From Bacteroidota bacterium (GTDB lineage: Bacteria > Bacteroidota > Ignavibacteria > Ignavibacteriales > Ignavibacteriaceae), in NCBI GenBank assembly GCA_020161395.1, contig JAIUOE010000001.1, positions 1 to 64,000 of the forward strand: DNA of 64,000 nucleotides, read 5' to 3'. A program made the position numbers and the translations under genes. The notes under the pieces are model-generated. The model did no database searches. It was not told the origin of the DNA and saw only the letters and a program-made list of their open reading frames with translations. Positions 1 through 7,484 of the stretch are shown piece after piece (within the stretch, counting starts at the first letter, position 1; each line of letters opens with the position of its first letter).

Positions 1-5
1 ATTTT

Positions 6-87
6 GGGCATCCTTTTGACTGTTTGTGTTGGTTGTTTAATGATACACAAATTACTGAATTTTAGTAATATGCAGCGAGGATGCCCC
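6..87. repeat. Inverted repeat enclosing a small hairpin, function unknown
   Basis: The 8-base arm GGGCATCC near position 6 is matched by its exact complement GGATGCCC ending near 86. Between them ATTACT and AGTAAT form a second 6-bp stem. A T-rich stretch follows the right arm. This could be a small folded RNA, a terminator-like structure or the remnant of a small mobile element. The window edge hides its context, and no known RNA family was recognised. Confidence 0.3.
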
Positions 88-137
88 TTATTATTTTAAA
101 TTAACTTTTTAAACATACCTTCTCATAGCTTTTTCAC

Positions 138-241
138 ATGTCGCCACAAGGGCTCAAAATCCAATCCGTGGAATCTGTGCTCAATCCGTGACATCCGTGG
201 AACTATTCAAACCTCTGACATCAAACCTCAAACTTCAAATA
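138..241. repeat. Intergenic repeat: 17-bp ATGTCGCC element plus 'atccgtgg' phrases
   Basis: ATGTCGCCACAAGGGCT at 138-154 recurs exactly at 16636 and in a variant form at 16685 and 16729. It is followed by several copies of the phrase ATCCGTG (about 161-200) and by CAAACCTC-type repeats. The same two phrases sit next to each other around 16.6-16.8 kb. No gene was found from 1 to 241. Confidence 0.55.
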
Positions 242-1126
242 TTATCCCTTGCTCACAAACCAGATACCCGAAATGATCAGGATCAGTCCCCCGATGTGCA
301 TTACCGAGATCGTCTCACCATCCAGCAAGCCCCAACCTACAGCAACAATCGGTATCAGGTAAGTCACGGTGGATGCAAATACCGCTGAAGTTGATTGTAT
401 CAGTTTGTTGAACAGGATGAGCGACATGGCGGTTCCAACAATGGCAAGAATAACGACATATCCCAGTGATTGAAGAGCGAGTGGATGTGTCGTTACAGTA
501 CCCGCAAATCCCGACAAAACAAGAATAATGAAAGCTACAGGAAGCACGGTCATAAAGGATACTGCGGTAAGTGCTACAGGAGGAATTCCCATGAAATATT
601 TTCTAAGGAAGTTGTTGCCGAGTCCGTAGAACATCGTAGCGAGCACGACAAAAAATGCATAGTAATTAATATCGCCGAGTCCCCCGCCACTGAAAAGAAT
701 CAACATCACTGAACCTGCTATTCCCATTATAAGTCCGGCTGCCTGATTTACTTTGAATGGTGCGGCGAAAAAAATTATTCCGATTCCGAATGTAAATATG
801 GGTGACATGCTGTTGAGAATTCCTGCGAGAGAACTTGATATCTGTGATTGTGCCTGTGCGAAAAGAATTGCAGGCAGCAGATTGGTCACACATGCGAAAA
901 AGAGGAAGTGTTTCCAATACTTTTTAAGATACAAATGATAATGTTTCCAGGCTACAGGCAGTAAGACCAAAGCGGAAAGAACAACCCTGAGGGCACCAAC
1001 CTGGATTGGCGAATACGCCTCAAGTCCCCTTTTCATTAAAATAAATGAACTGCCCCAAATGACTGCCAGAACAATAAGGGAGAGAAAAGGGAAAACTTTA
1101 CTGTCGGTACTGAGATGTTTTTTCAT
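242..1126 (-). CDS. EamA/DMT-family membrane exporter
   Basis: A 294-residue, very hydrophobic protein with about ten predicted membrane helices arranged as two EamA halves, the usual size for drug/metabolite transporter superfamily members. The N-terminal half carries the typical WGSSFILMKRGLE stretch near residue 25, where the family has its conserved W-G-s-s-F motif. The family moves amino acids, purines or other small metabolites across the inner membrane, usually outward; the substrate cannot be read from sequence. It is divergent from the alpha-amylase gene, sharing an AT-rich 100-bp gap that must hold both promoters. No partner genes are next to it. Confidence 0.88.
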   Translation of the reverse strand: MKKHLSTDSKVFPFLSLIVLAVIWGSSFILMKRGLEAYSPIQVGALRVVLSALVLLPVAWKHYHLYLKKYWKHFLFFACVTNLLPAILFAQAQSQISSSLAGILNSMSPIFTFGIGIIFFAAPFKVNQAAGLIMGIAGSVMLILFSGGGLGDINYYAFFVVLATMFYGLGNNFLRKYFMGIPPVALTAVSFMTVLPVAFIILVLSGFAGTVTTHPLALQSLGYVVILAIVGTAMSLILFNKLIQSTSAVFASTVTYLIPIVAVGWGLLDGETISVMHIGGLILIISGIWFVSKG

Positions 1127-1230
1127 TACACTTCTAAAATTTCAAAATGCAAAACTAACCATTTCGCCTTTTATATAGTGTAGAAATTTAGTATTTATAC
1201 AGTCAATATTTTTTGAACCTTGGCGCCAAA

Positions 1231-3135
1231 ATGAAATCCTTAAAATCCCTTAAAATTATCTTCCTGCTCTCACTTCTTTTTTTACCTGCATCACTTCGCT
1301 CACAAACACCCGGAAACTGGTGGAACGATGCTGTCTTCTATGAAATATTTGTAAGAAGTTTCTATGATGCAAACGGAGATGGTAAAGGTGATTTCCGTGG
1401 ACTGATTCAAAAGCTCGACTACCTGAACGATGGCGACCCGAATACAAAAACCGATCTTGGGATCACCGGTATATGGCTGATGCCAATAAATCCTTCCCCA
1501 AGTTACCACGGCTACGATGTGAATGACTACAGGGGAATTGCCTCAGATTATGGAACAATGAACGATTTCAAGGAATTTCTTGTAAAGGCACACCAGCGGG
1601 GAATAAAAGTAATTATCGATCTGGTTATGAACCACACTTCGCGGCAAAATCCCTGGTTCGCAGCTTCAACCGATCCTTCCTCACCATACAGAAACTATTA
1701 CATCTGGCGAAACACAAACCCGGGCTATACAGGTACCTGGGGACAGACTGTCTGGCACCCCTTCAACAGCTACTACTATTTTGGTATGTTCTCAAGCGGA
1801 ATGCCCGACCTCGACTACAGCCATGCCCCCGTTAAAAATGATATGTTTAACATCGTCCGTTACTGGCTGGATACCCTGAATGTTGATGGATTCAGACTTG
1901 ATGCCATTAAACACCTTTTTGAAAACGGACAGATTATGGAGCATGTGCCGGCAACATTTTCTTTTCTTCAGGAGTTCAGGACTTACTATAAAAGTGTAAA
2001 CCCGAATGCTTTTGTGGTGGGTGAAGTGTGGTCTTCAACTGCCCAAATTGTCCCTTACTCAAACGGTACACGACTTGATGCGTGCTTCGAATTTGATCTT
2101 GCCACAGCAATCATCAATGCCGTAAAAAATTCCGCCCCTGCCGGACTCGCTAACAAGGTCTCTTCTGTTGTTTCATCGTATCAGCCATTGCAGTATGCTA
2201 CATTTCTTAGCAATCACGATCAGGACAGGGTCTTTGGTATCCTCAATCAGAATGAGAAATGGATGAAACTTGCCGCATCGGTGTACCTTACACTTCCGGG
2301 AATTCCTTTTATTTATTACGGTGAAGAAATCGGTATGAATGGATACGGTCAGGATCAGAACAAAAGACGACCCATGCCGTGGACACCGGGTACAAACGGC
2401 GGATTCACAACAGGCACTCCCTGGTACGCCCTTGGGACACCCTACACAACAAACAATATTCAGACGATGTCTGGCGATCCGGGATCACTCCTTAGCCGCT
2501 ACAGAAATTTGATCCATCTGCGAAACAAGGAGGAAGCTCTTCGCAGAGGTGGATACCGTGCCGGTACATCATCAAATGCAAATATTTACTCGTTCGGAAG
2601 AGACCTTGAAAACGAGGTTGTTTATGTAATCCACAATTTCAGCGATTTTCCTGTCTCAGGCTTTACTGTTTCGATGAATCAGTCAAACCTGGATCAGGGA
2701 AGTTTCTTTGTTTACGATCTCGAGTCAGGCGCAAGTCTTGGTCAGATAACCGTTAATTACCAGGGCGGTTTTGCAGGTCTTGCAATTCCTGGTGAGCTGG
2801 CAGGAAAGGGATCGATGATCATTAAACTTCAGACGAATCCTTCAGGCATCGAAGATGAATCGAAAAATCCCGGTTCCTTCAATTTATATCAGAATTTTCC
2901 GAATCCATTTAATCCTTCTACAACGATTAACTACACAATAGCCAGGCAGGCTTCAGTGGATGTGTCGGTTTACGATATCAGAGGAAATTTTGTTAAGCGA
3001 CTCTTTGCTGATACTCAGGAGGCGGGAAACCATACAATTGAATTTACATCAAAAGATATGGCTTCCGGCATATATTTTGTAAGAGTAACTGCAGGTTCCG
3101 AGACAAAGACGATAAAAGCCACTCTTTTGAAATAA
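1231..3135 (+). CDS. Secreted GH13 alpha-amylase with T9SS sorting domain
   Basis: A 634-residue secreted glycoside hydrolase that should cleave alpha-1,4-glucans outside the cell or at its surface. The order is signal peptide (to about residue 25), GH13 barrel (about 28-440), beta-sandwich, then a C-terminal type IX sorting domain with NFPNPFNPSTT (about 555-634). Catalytic residues are visible: nucleophile Asp224 in GFRLDAIKH, acid/base Glu265 in GEVW, and Asp330 in SNHDQD. The ATG at 1231 was chosen because it is followed directly by a basic, hydrophobic signal peptide; an upstream TTG at 1213 would add six residues. It is monocistronic and convergent with the small membrane protein after it. 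Exact specificity among alpha-amylase, neopullulanase and maltogenic types is not resolved. Confidence 0.93.
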   Translation: MKSLKSLKIIFLLSLLFLPASLRSQTPGNWWNDAVFYEIFVRSFYDANGDGKGDFRGLIQKLDYLNDGDPNTKTDLGITGIWLMPINPSPSYHGYDVNDYRGIASDYGTMNDFKEFLVKAHQRGIKVIIDLVMNHTSRQNPWFAASTDPSSPYRNYYIWRNTNPGYTGTWGQTVWHPFNSYYYFGMFSSGMPDLDYSHAPVKNDMFNIVRYWLDTLNVDGFRLDAIKHLFENGQIMEHVPATFSFLQEFRTYYKSVNPNAFVVGEVWSSTAQIVPYSNGTRLDACFEFDLATAIINAVKNSAPAGLANKVSSVVSSYQPLQYATFLSNHDQDRVFGILNQNEKWMKLAASVYLTLPGIPFIYYGEEIGMNGYGQDQNKRRPMPWTPGTNGGFTTGTPWYALGTPYTTNNIQTMSGDPGSLLSRYRNLIHLRNKEEALRRGGYRAGTSSNANIYSFGRDLENEVVYVIHNFSDFPVSGFTVSMNQSNLDQGSFFVYDLESGASLGQITVNYQGGFAGLAIPGELAGKGSMIIKLQTNPSGIEDESKNPGSFNLYQNFPNPFNPSTTINYTIARQASVDVSVYDIRGNFVKRLFADTQEAGNHTIEFTSKDMASGIYFVRVTAGSETKTIKATLLK

Positions 3136-3142
3136 AAGAGAG

Positions 3143-3577
3143 TCAGGCGTCCTTATCTCTCATAAAGGCTTTTAACTGTCTTTCTTTGTTTTCCTGATTG
3201 CTCTCTGTGAATCTGATGATTACATAAGCCACGAGTCCAAAAAGAAATACGAAGAGAAGCATCCACGCATTTGCCTCGAGAGTACCCATTATCGCTCTGT
3301 AGATCTCGAGTGCCCACCTCTCATCGGTCAACAAATATGTGTATGCACCTGTTTTTTCGTTTGTGTTCAGATATTTTTCCAGATCCCAGATGCGAACTCC
3401 ACCCGAGATACCAACCACAAAGATCGTAAAAAGAATGTACCTGCTCCATGCTATGTAGATGTCTTCTTTCACCAGCCGGTTGAAAATGGTATCCAATGGT
3501 TTCCTGAATGCATATGCAATGATCGCGCAGGTTAGAAAGCTGACGAGAAAATTGAAGATTAAAAGTGTGATGAACAT
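3143..3577 (-). CDS. Small membrane protein, unknown function
   Basis: A protein of about 144 residues with three predicted membrane helices: one at the N-terminus after the start, one around residues 45-65 and one around 105-125. A charged cytoplasmic tail rich in Lys, Glu and Asp follows. I recognise no family. The ATG at 3577 was preferred to a TTG at 3589 because the hydrophobic helix begins right after it. It is convergent with the amylase gene, the stop codons being only a few bases apart, and it is divergent from the nos cluster, so a link to nitrous oxide respiration is possible but unsupported. Confidence 0.7.
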   Translation of the reverse strand: MFITLLIFNFLVSFLTCAIIAYAFRKPLDTIFNRLVKEDIYIAWSRYILFTIFVVGISGGVRIWDLEKYLNTNEKTGAYTYLLTDERWALEIYRAIMGTLEANAWMLLFVFLFGLVAYVIIRFTESNQENKERQLKAFMRDKDA

Positions 3578-3649
3578 TTTGTTTCTCAAAGGTTATTGAA
3601 TTGTCTGTCGTATTTTACGGAAAACTATTGAATAATGTTCCATGTTTTA

Positions 3650-3689
3650 ATCTAATAATGCAATAATTCAGTAATTCAATAATCCAAAA
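3650..3689. repeat. Octanucleotide tandem repeat, consensus ATNCARTA
   Basis: Five contiguous 8-base units: ATCTAATA, ATGCAATA, ATTCAGTA, ATTCAATA, ATCCAAAA. The same unit occurs in tandem at 10658 and 12834, always at gene boundaries of the nos region. Here the copies are more divergent from one another than at the other two sites. Confidence 0.75.
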
Positions 3690-3722
3690 ATCCCCCGCCT
3701 AAAAAAATATTTTAAATAATCC

Positions 3723-3753
3723 TTGACATTGGTAAACAAAAACCCTATATTTG
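3723..3753 (+). promoter_or_regulatory. Probable Bacteroidetes-type promoter of the nos operon
   Basis: TTG at 3723-3725 and TATATTTG at 3746-3753 are 20 bp apart. This matches the -33 TTG / -7 TAnnTTTG promoter used by the Bacteroidetes housekeeping sigma factor. It points at the cytochrome c and nosZ genes and leaves a leader of about 160 bases. Confidence 0.55.
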
Positions 3754-3775
3754 AATCAGACTTTTTTATCTGATT
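3754..3775. promoter_or_regulatory. Inverted repeat AATCAGA-N8-TCTGATT just after the nos promoter
   Basis: Perfect 7-bp arms begin directly after the -7 element. The left 17 bases (AATCAGACTTTTTTATC) recur exactly at 3885-3901, just upstream of the cytochrome c ribosome binding site. Position and symmetry suggest an operator or an RNA hairpin. The regulator is not known; the Rrf2 protein at 10208 is one candidate by location only. Confidence 0.45.
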
Positions 3776-3796
3776 ATAAATTCAACAGGAGATTCT

Positions 3797-3868
3797 TTGA
3801 AAACAGCTCAAAAGATGAGAAATCAATTTCTGATTTTGTCGATTTCCTTCTTTACCCGATCTGTTTGA
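3797..3868 (+). CDS. Possible 23-residue leader peptide
   Basis: A TTG at 3797 lies 7 bases after a good AGGAG ribosome binding site (about 3787-3791) and opens a 23-codon frame ending TGA at 3868. The encoded peptide starts with Lys, Gln and Arg residues and continues with a hydrophobic stretch (FLILSISFF), so it could be a small membrane peptide or a regulatory leader in the nos transcript. It may equally be chance: nothing but the binding site and position supports it. Confidence 0.25.
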   Translation: MKTAQKMRNQFLILSISFFTRSV

Positions 3869-3884
3869 AAAAATTTTGAAGTAT

Positions 3885-3901
3885 AATCAGACTTTTTTAT
3901 C
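3885..3901 (+). repeat. Second copy of the 17-bp nos leader element
   Basis: AATCAGACTTTTTTATC repeats the element at 3754 exactly, 131 bp downstream. The right palindromic arm is broken here (TCCGTTT instead of TCTGATT). It ends 14 bases before the AAGGAG binding site of the cytochrome c gene. Confidence 0.5.
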
Positions 3902-3922
3902 CGTTTTCATAAAGGAGACAAC

Positions 3923-4429
3923 ATGTCCACTAAATCAATTTACTCAGTATTCTTTTTCGTAATGTTTTTGGTAATAGTTTCAGGAATCACCGGCTGTGGT
4001 GGCGGAGATTCACAGGCTAAAAAGAAATCAAATGCTTCAGGAAGTGACGGAGCGGCTGCAACAAACACTTCGGGTCTTTCCGAATTTGAAATGGAGAATG
4101 GAATTGGGCCCATAAAGGAAAAACTCACCCTTGGAGAGTTGGACCTCGCAAAAGCCTCAAAAGGCGAAAAGATATTCAACGAAAAGTGTGCTGCATGCCA
4201 CAAACTTGATGAAAAATATACAGGACCTGCCCAGCGGGATGTAACAAACCGCCGGACACCTGAATACATCGTAAACATGATGTTAAATCCCGAAGAGATG
4301 TTGAAGAAACATCCTGAAGCTCAGAAGATGCTCGCGGAATACATGACACAAATGCCTTCACAAAATCTTACAAAGGATGATGCCCTGGCAGTGCTGGAAT
4401 ACTTCAGATCAGTAAACAAACCCAAATAA
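3923..4429 (+). CDS. Lipoprotein c-type cytochrome of the nos cluster
   Basis: A 168-residue monoheme cytochrome c, probably the electron donor to NosZ. A lipoprotein signal peptide ends at Cys25 (SGITGC), a linker rich in Ser, Ala and Asn follows, then the heme motif CAACH at residues 89-93 and a likely axial Met144 in QMPSQ. It is the first gene after the nos promoter, has a clear AAGGAG binding site and lies 20 bp before nosZ. Clade II nos clusters commonly carry such small cytochromes in the role that NosR plays in other denitrifiers. Membrane anchoring at the periplasmic face is predicted. Confidence 0.88.
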   Translation: MSTKSIYSVFFFVMFLVIVSGITGCGGGDSQAKKKSNASGSDGAAATNTSGLSEFEMENGIGPIKEKLTLGELDLAKASKGEKIFNEKCAACHKLDEKYTGPAQRDVTNRRTPEYIVNMMLNPEEMLKKHPEAQKMLAEYMTQMPSQNLTKDDALAVLEYFRSVNKPK

Positions 4430-4449
4430 CTTTAACCGAAGGCAATATC

Positions 4450-6402
4450 ATGAAAAAGATGATCCAATTTTTGCTGCTTGCAGCTTTTATCCTCCCGGTA
4501 ATACTGATTACAGGTTGCGGGAAATCCTCATCAGCACTCGACACAGGCGATGCTCCTCAGCGTGTTTATGTAAAACCCGGTGAGTATGATGAGTTTTATA
4601 CCTTCATGTCGGGCGGGTTTAGTGGCCAGGTTTCGGTGTACGGAATACCTTCAGGAAGACTGTTCAAAATCATTCCCGTTTTTTCCCAGAATCCTGAAAC
4701 GGGATACGGTTATTCCGAAGAAACCAAAGCAATGTTGAATACCTCACATGGATTTATTCCCTGGGATGATGCCCACCACCCTTCACTCTCACAGAAAGAG
4801 GGAATGGCTGACGGCAAGTGGCTCTTCATCAATGCAAACAACACCCCGAGAATAGCCAGACTCGACCTGAAAGATTTCGAAACTGCTGAAATTATTGAAA
4901 TTCCGAACTCAGCGGGCAACCATGGTTCACCTTTCACCACTGAAAACTCAGAGTATGTGGTCGCTTCAACAAGATTTTCACTTCCCATCCCTAATGAAGA
5001 TGTGGATATAAAGTCCTACAAAGAAAACTTTAAAGGCACCATCTCATTCATTAAAGTGGCTCCCGAAAATGGAAGAATGAACCTTGAATTTCAAATTCTT
5101 GCTCCGGGATTCAACTATGATCTCGCCCGTGCAGGAAAAGGTCCTTCACACGGCTGGGCATTTTTCACTTCCTACAATTCTGAACAGGCAAACACACTGC
5201 TCGAAATCAATGCTTCCAAAAACGACAAGGATTTTATCGCAGCAGTAAACTGGAAAAAAGCGGAAGAATATCTGAAAGCCGGAAAAGCCAAAGATATGCC
5301 GGCTGACTACTACCACAACTTCGTTGATGAAAAAACAAGGGTTGCGAAGTCGGAAAACATAAAAACGGTAAAAATTCTCGACCCGAAAGACTGTCCGGGT
5401 ATGATCTATTTTCTGCCGACTCCTAAATCACCTCATGGCGTTGATGTGGATCCGACAGGTGAATATATAGTAGCCGGTGGTAAACTCGCAACCGTTCTAC
5501 CGGTTCATTCCTTCACAAAAATGATGGATGCAATCAATAACAAAAAGTTCGATGGCGACATCAACGGTATCCCTGTTCTGAAATATGCAGACATCAATGC
5601 AGGTGAAGTAAAAAATCCGGGTCTGGGACCTCTCCATACCGAGTTCGATGACAAAGGATTTGCCTACACTTCCGCATTTATCTCCTCTGAAGTGGTGAAA
5701 TGGAAACTTGGCACATGGGAAGTGGTTGATCGTATACCCGTTTACTACTCGATCGGTCACCTTCTTGTTATGGGTGGCGATACAAAAAAACCATTCGGAA
5801 AATATCTGATTGCCCTGAATAAAATCACAAAAGACAGATATCTCCCCACAGGACCTTCGCTTACACAGTCGGCTCAACTGATCGATATAAGCGGTGACAA
5901 AATGAAATTGCTGCTCGACTTCCCCACCACAGGTGAACCTCACTATGCTCAAGGGATTGAAGCCTCGATACTGAGAAAAGACTTCATGAAAATTTACAAA
6001 AACGAGGACAACGGCAACCCTCACGCAACAAAGTCGGAAAAGGATGCCAAAGTCGTCAGGGAAGGAAACACGGTCAGAGTTTACATGACAGCTTCCCGAA
6101 GCCACTTTAATCCCGACAATCTCGAGGGAATAAAGGTTGGCGACAAGGTTTACTTCCATGTCACAAACCTCGAACAGGACTGGGATGTTCCTCACGGCTT
6201 CGCAATTAAAGGGATGACAAATTCCGAACTCCTTATCATGCCGGGAGAAACAAGAACGATACTGTGGGAACCAAAACAACCCGGAATCTACCCGTTCTAC
6301 TGCTCTGATTTCTGTTCGGCTCTTCATCAGGAAATGTCGGGATATGCAAGGGTTTCGCCGCAGGGTTCGAATGTACCTTTGTCATTTGGAACAGGAAAAT
6401 AA
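4450..6402 (+). CDS. nosZ: Nitrous oxide reductase NosZ, clade II, predicted lipoprotein
   Basis: This 650-residue enzyme reduces N2O to N2 in the periplasm. The N-terminal part is the seven-bladed propeller holding the CuZ site; His-rich stretches include DAHHP (109-110), GNHGSPF, SPHGVD and GPLHTE. The C-terminal cupredoxin domain carries CuA ligands: VPHGF, then Cys618, Cys622, His626 and Met629 in YCSDFCSALHQEM. Export is by a Sec signal, not the twin-arginine signal of clade I, and it contains a lipobox (LITGC, Cys23), so the enzyme may be lipid-anchored. It lies directly after its cytochrome donor and is followed by a hairpin. Length and motifs are intact, so it should be functional. 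Confidence 0.97.
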   Translation: MKKMIQFLLLAAFILPVILITGCGKSSSALDTGDAPQRVYVKPGEYDEFYTFMSGGFSGQVSVYGIPSGRLFKIIPVFSQNPETGYGYSEETKAMLNTSHGFIPWDDAHHPSLSQKEGMADGKWLFINANNTPRIARLDLKDFETAEIIEIPNSAGNHGSPFTTENSEYVVASTRFSLPIPNEDVDIKSYKENFKGTISFIKVAPENGRMNLEFQILAPGFNYDLARAGKGPSHGWAFFTSYNSEQANTLLEINASKNDKDFIAAVNWKKAEEYLKAGKAKDMPADYYHNFVDEKTRVAKSENIKTVKILDPKDCPGMIYFLPTPKSPHGVDVDPTGEYIVAGGKLATVLPVHSFTKMMDAINNKKFDGDINGIPVLKYADINAGEVKNPGLGPLHTEFDDKGFAYTSAFISSEVVKWKLGTWEVVDRIPVYYSIGHLLVMGGDTKKPFGKYLIALNKITKDRYLPTGPSLTQSAQLIDISGDKMKLLLDFPTTGEPHYAQGIEASILRKDFMKIYKNEDNGNPHATKSEKDAKVVREGNTVRVYMTASRSHFNPDNLEGIKVGDKVYFHVTNLEQDWDVPHGFAIKGMTNSELLIMPGETRTILWEPKQPGIYPFYCSDFCSALHQEMSGYARVSPQGSNVPLSFGTGK

Positions 6403-6410
6403 ACTTCTCC

Positions 6411-6447
6411 GGGAGGAGTCAACTGACTTGTTAAGTTGTCTCCTCCC
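6411..6447 (+). terminator. Strong hairpin after nosZ without a T-tract
   Basis: GGGAGGAG (6411-6418) pairs with CTCCTCCC (6440-6447), and AACT/AGTT pair inside it. No run of T follows, so it is more likely a partial terminator or mRNA-stabilising element that sets a higher level of nosZ than of the downstream maturation genes. Confidence 0.6.
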
Positions 6448-6467
6448 AAACTATTTAAGACATTACA

Positions 6468-7046
6468 ATGAAAACTAAATCAAAATATTTATCAGCTTTC
6501 GCCTCACTGCTTCTTCTCGGGACTTTCCTTTTTCCGATCTGGAAGATTGACATTCAGGCTCCGCAGTATCCCGAGGGAATGGGGCTGTATATCTGGATAA
6601 ATAAAATAACGGGTGAGGGACCCAACGATCTGAACACACTGAACGGACTGAATCACTACATCGGGATGAAAACCATAGATGAAGAGTCGATCCCTGAACT
6701 CCATATAATGCCTTACATAATCGTGATACTCACAATTTCAGGATTGCTCGTTGCATGGAAAGGCGGTTCAAAAACTCTCCTTTTTCTCTCGATAGCCATA
6801 ATTCTGCTGGGTTTGGCAGGCATGTATGACTTTTACATGTGGGAATACGATTACGGACATGATTTGAATCCCAACGCACCGATTAAAGTGCCCGGAATGA
6901 GCTACCAGCCGCCATTAATCGGCAGCAAACAGCTCCTTAATATCAACGCCACTTCTCTCCCTTGGACAGGGTCACTTTTTATAGCAATTCCTTTGATTAT
7001 GTTTGCATTTGTTATTTATTCAGAAAGAAAAGGCAAACTAAAATGA
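6468..7046 (+). CDS. Membrane protein of the nos cluster (NosB-like position)
   Basis: A 192-residue protein with about four predicted membrane helices: residues 7-25, about 83-97, about 103-122, and 165-185 before a basic tail. Loops between helices 1-2 and 3-4 should face the periplasm and contain His, Met and Tyr residues (NHYIGM, ELHIMPY). Clade II nos clusters such as that of Wolinella carry a membrane protein, NosB, immediately after nosZ. This gene has the same position and topology, but I cannot confirm homology from sequence alone. Its stop overlaps the nosL start by four bases (ATGA), implying translational coupling. Role in copper delivery or quinol oxidation is only inference. Confidence 0.75.
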   Translation: MKTKSKYLSAFASLLLLGTFLFPIWKIDIQAPQYPEGMGLYIWINKITGEGPNDLNTLNGLNHYIGMKTIDEESIPELHIMPYIIVILTISGLLVAWKGGSKTLLFLSIAIILLGLAGMYDFYMWEYDYGHDLNPNAPIKVPGMSYQPPLIGSKQLLNINATSLPWTGSLFIAIPLIMFAFVIYSERKGKLK

Positions 7047-7483
7047 AATATGCAACACTCCTCCTGGCTCTCCTTTCCCTCGTTGTTTCGGGCTGCTCTG
7101 GAAAAGACCCTGAACCAATTAGTTATGGCAAAGACAACTGTACATTCTGCCAGATGTTGATTACCGACCACAGATTCGGAAGTGAACTTATCACCCCTAA
7201 GGGGAAGGTATTCAAATTTGACTCAATCGAGTGTCTCGTCGGATATTGTCAAATGCCGGGTAATTATGATGAAAAAGAAAGTGCTGTTTTTGTCACATCA
7301 ATGATCGAGCCCGAAAAACTCTTTGATGCAAAAACCGGGATGTTCGTGGTAAGCAATGAAATAAACAGCCCGATGGGTGCACATCTCGCAGTCTTCAGAT
7401 CACACGAAAAAGCCATTGCCACGGTCAAAGATAAAAACGCTGTTCACTACAACTGGGCAAAACTTTTGAAAGAGTTGAAATAA
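7043..7483 (+). CDS. nosL: NosL copper-binding lipoprotein
   Basis: A 146-residue periplasmic copper chaperone for NosZ assembly. The lipobox LVVSGC places the lipidated Cys at residue 18. The metal motif CTFCQM (Cys33, Cys36, Met38) is the NosL signature, followed by the conserved region with FDSIECL and SPMGA. The ATG at 7043 was chosen because it overlaps the preceding stop as ATGA and begins the lipoprotein signal; an in-frame upstream start at 6962 would lie inside the previous gene. It sits one base before nosD. Confidence 0.92.
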   Translation: MKYATLLLALLSLVVSGCSGKDPEPISYGKDNCTFCQMLITDHRFGSELITPKGKVFKFDSIECLVGYCQMPGNYDEKESAVFVTSMIEPEKLFDAKTGMFVVSNEINSPMGAHLAVFRSHEKAIATVKDKNAVHYNWAKLLKELK

Positions 7484-7484
7484 A

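Larger units (their letters stand above)
3590..3922. other. Intergenic control region upstream of the nos cluster
   Basis: This 333-bp gap holds an 8-bp tandem repeat array (3650-3689), a Bacteroidetes-type promoter (3723-3753), a duplicated 17-bp element (3754 and 3885) and a possible 23-codon reading frame (3797-3868). Each is listed separately. Confidence 0.7.

Noticed and set aside
5497-6327. 276-codon minus-strand frame antisense to nosZ
   Set aside because: It lies wholly opposite the conserved nosZ coding region, has no recognisable domain and no operon context; it is a shadow of the nosZ codon pattern.
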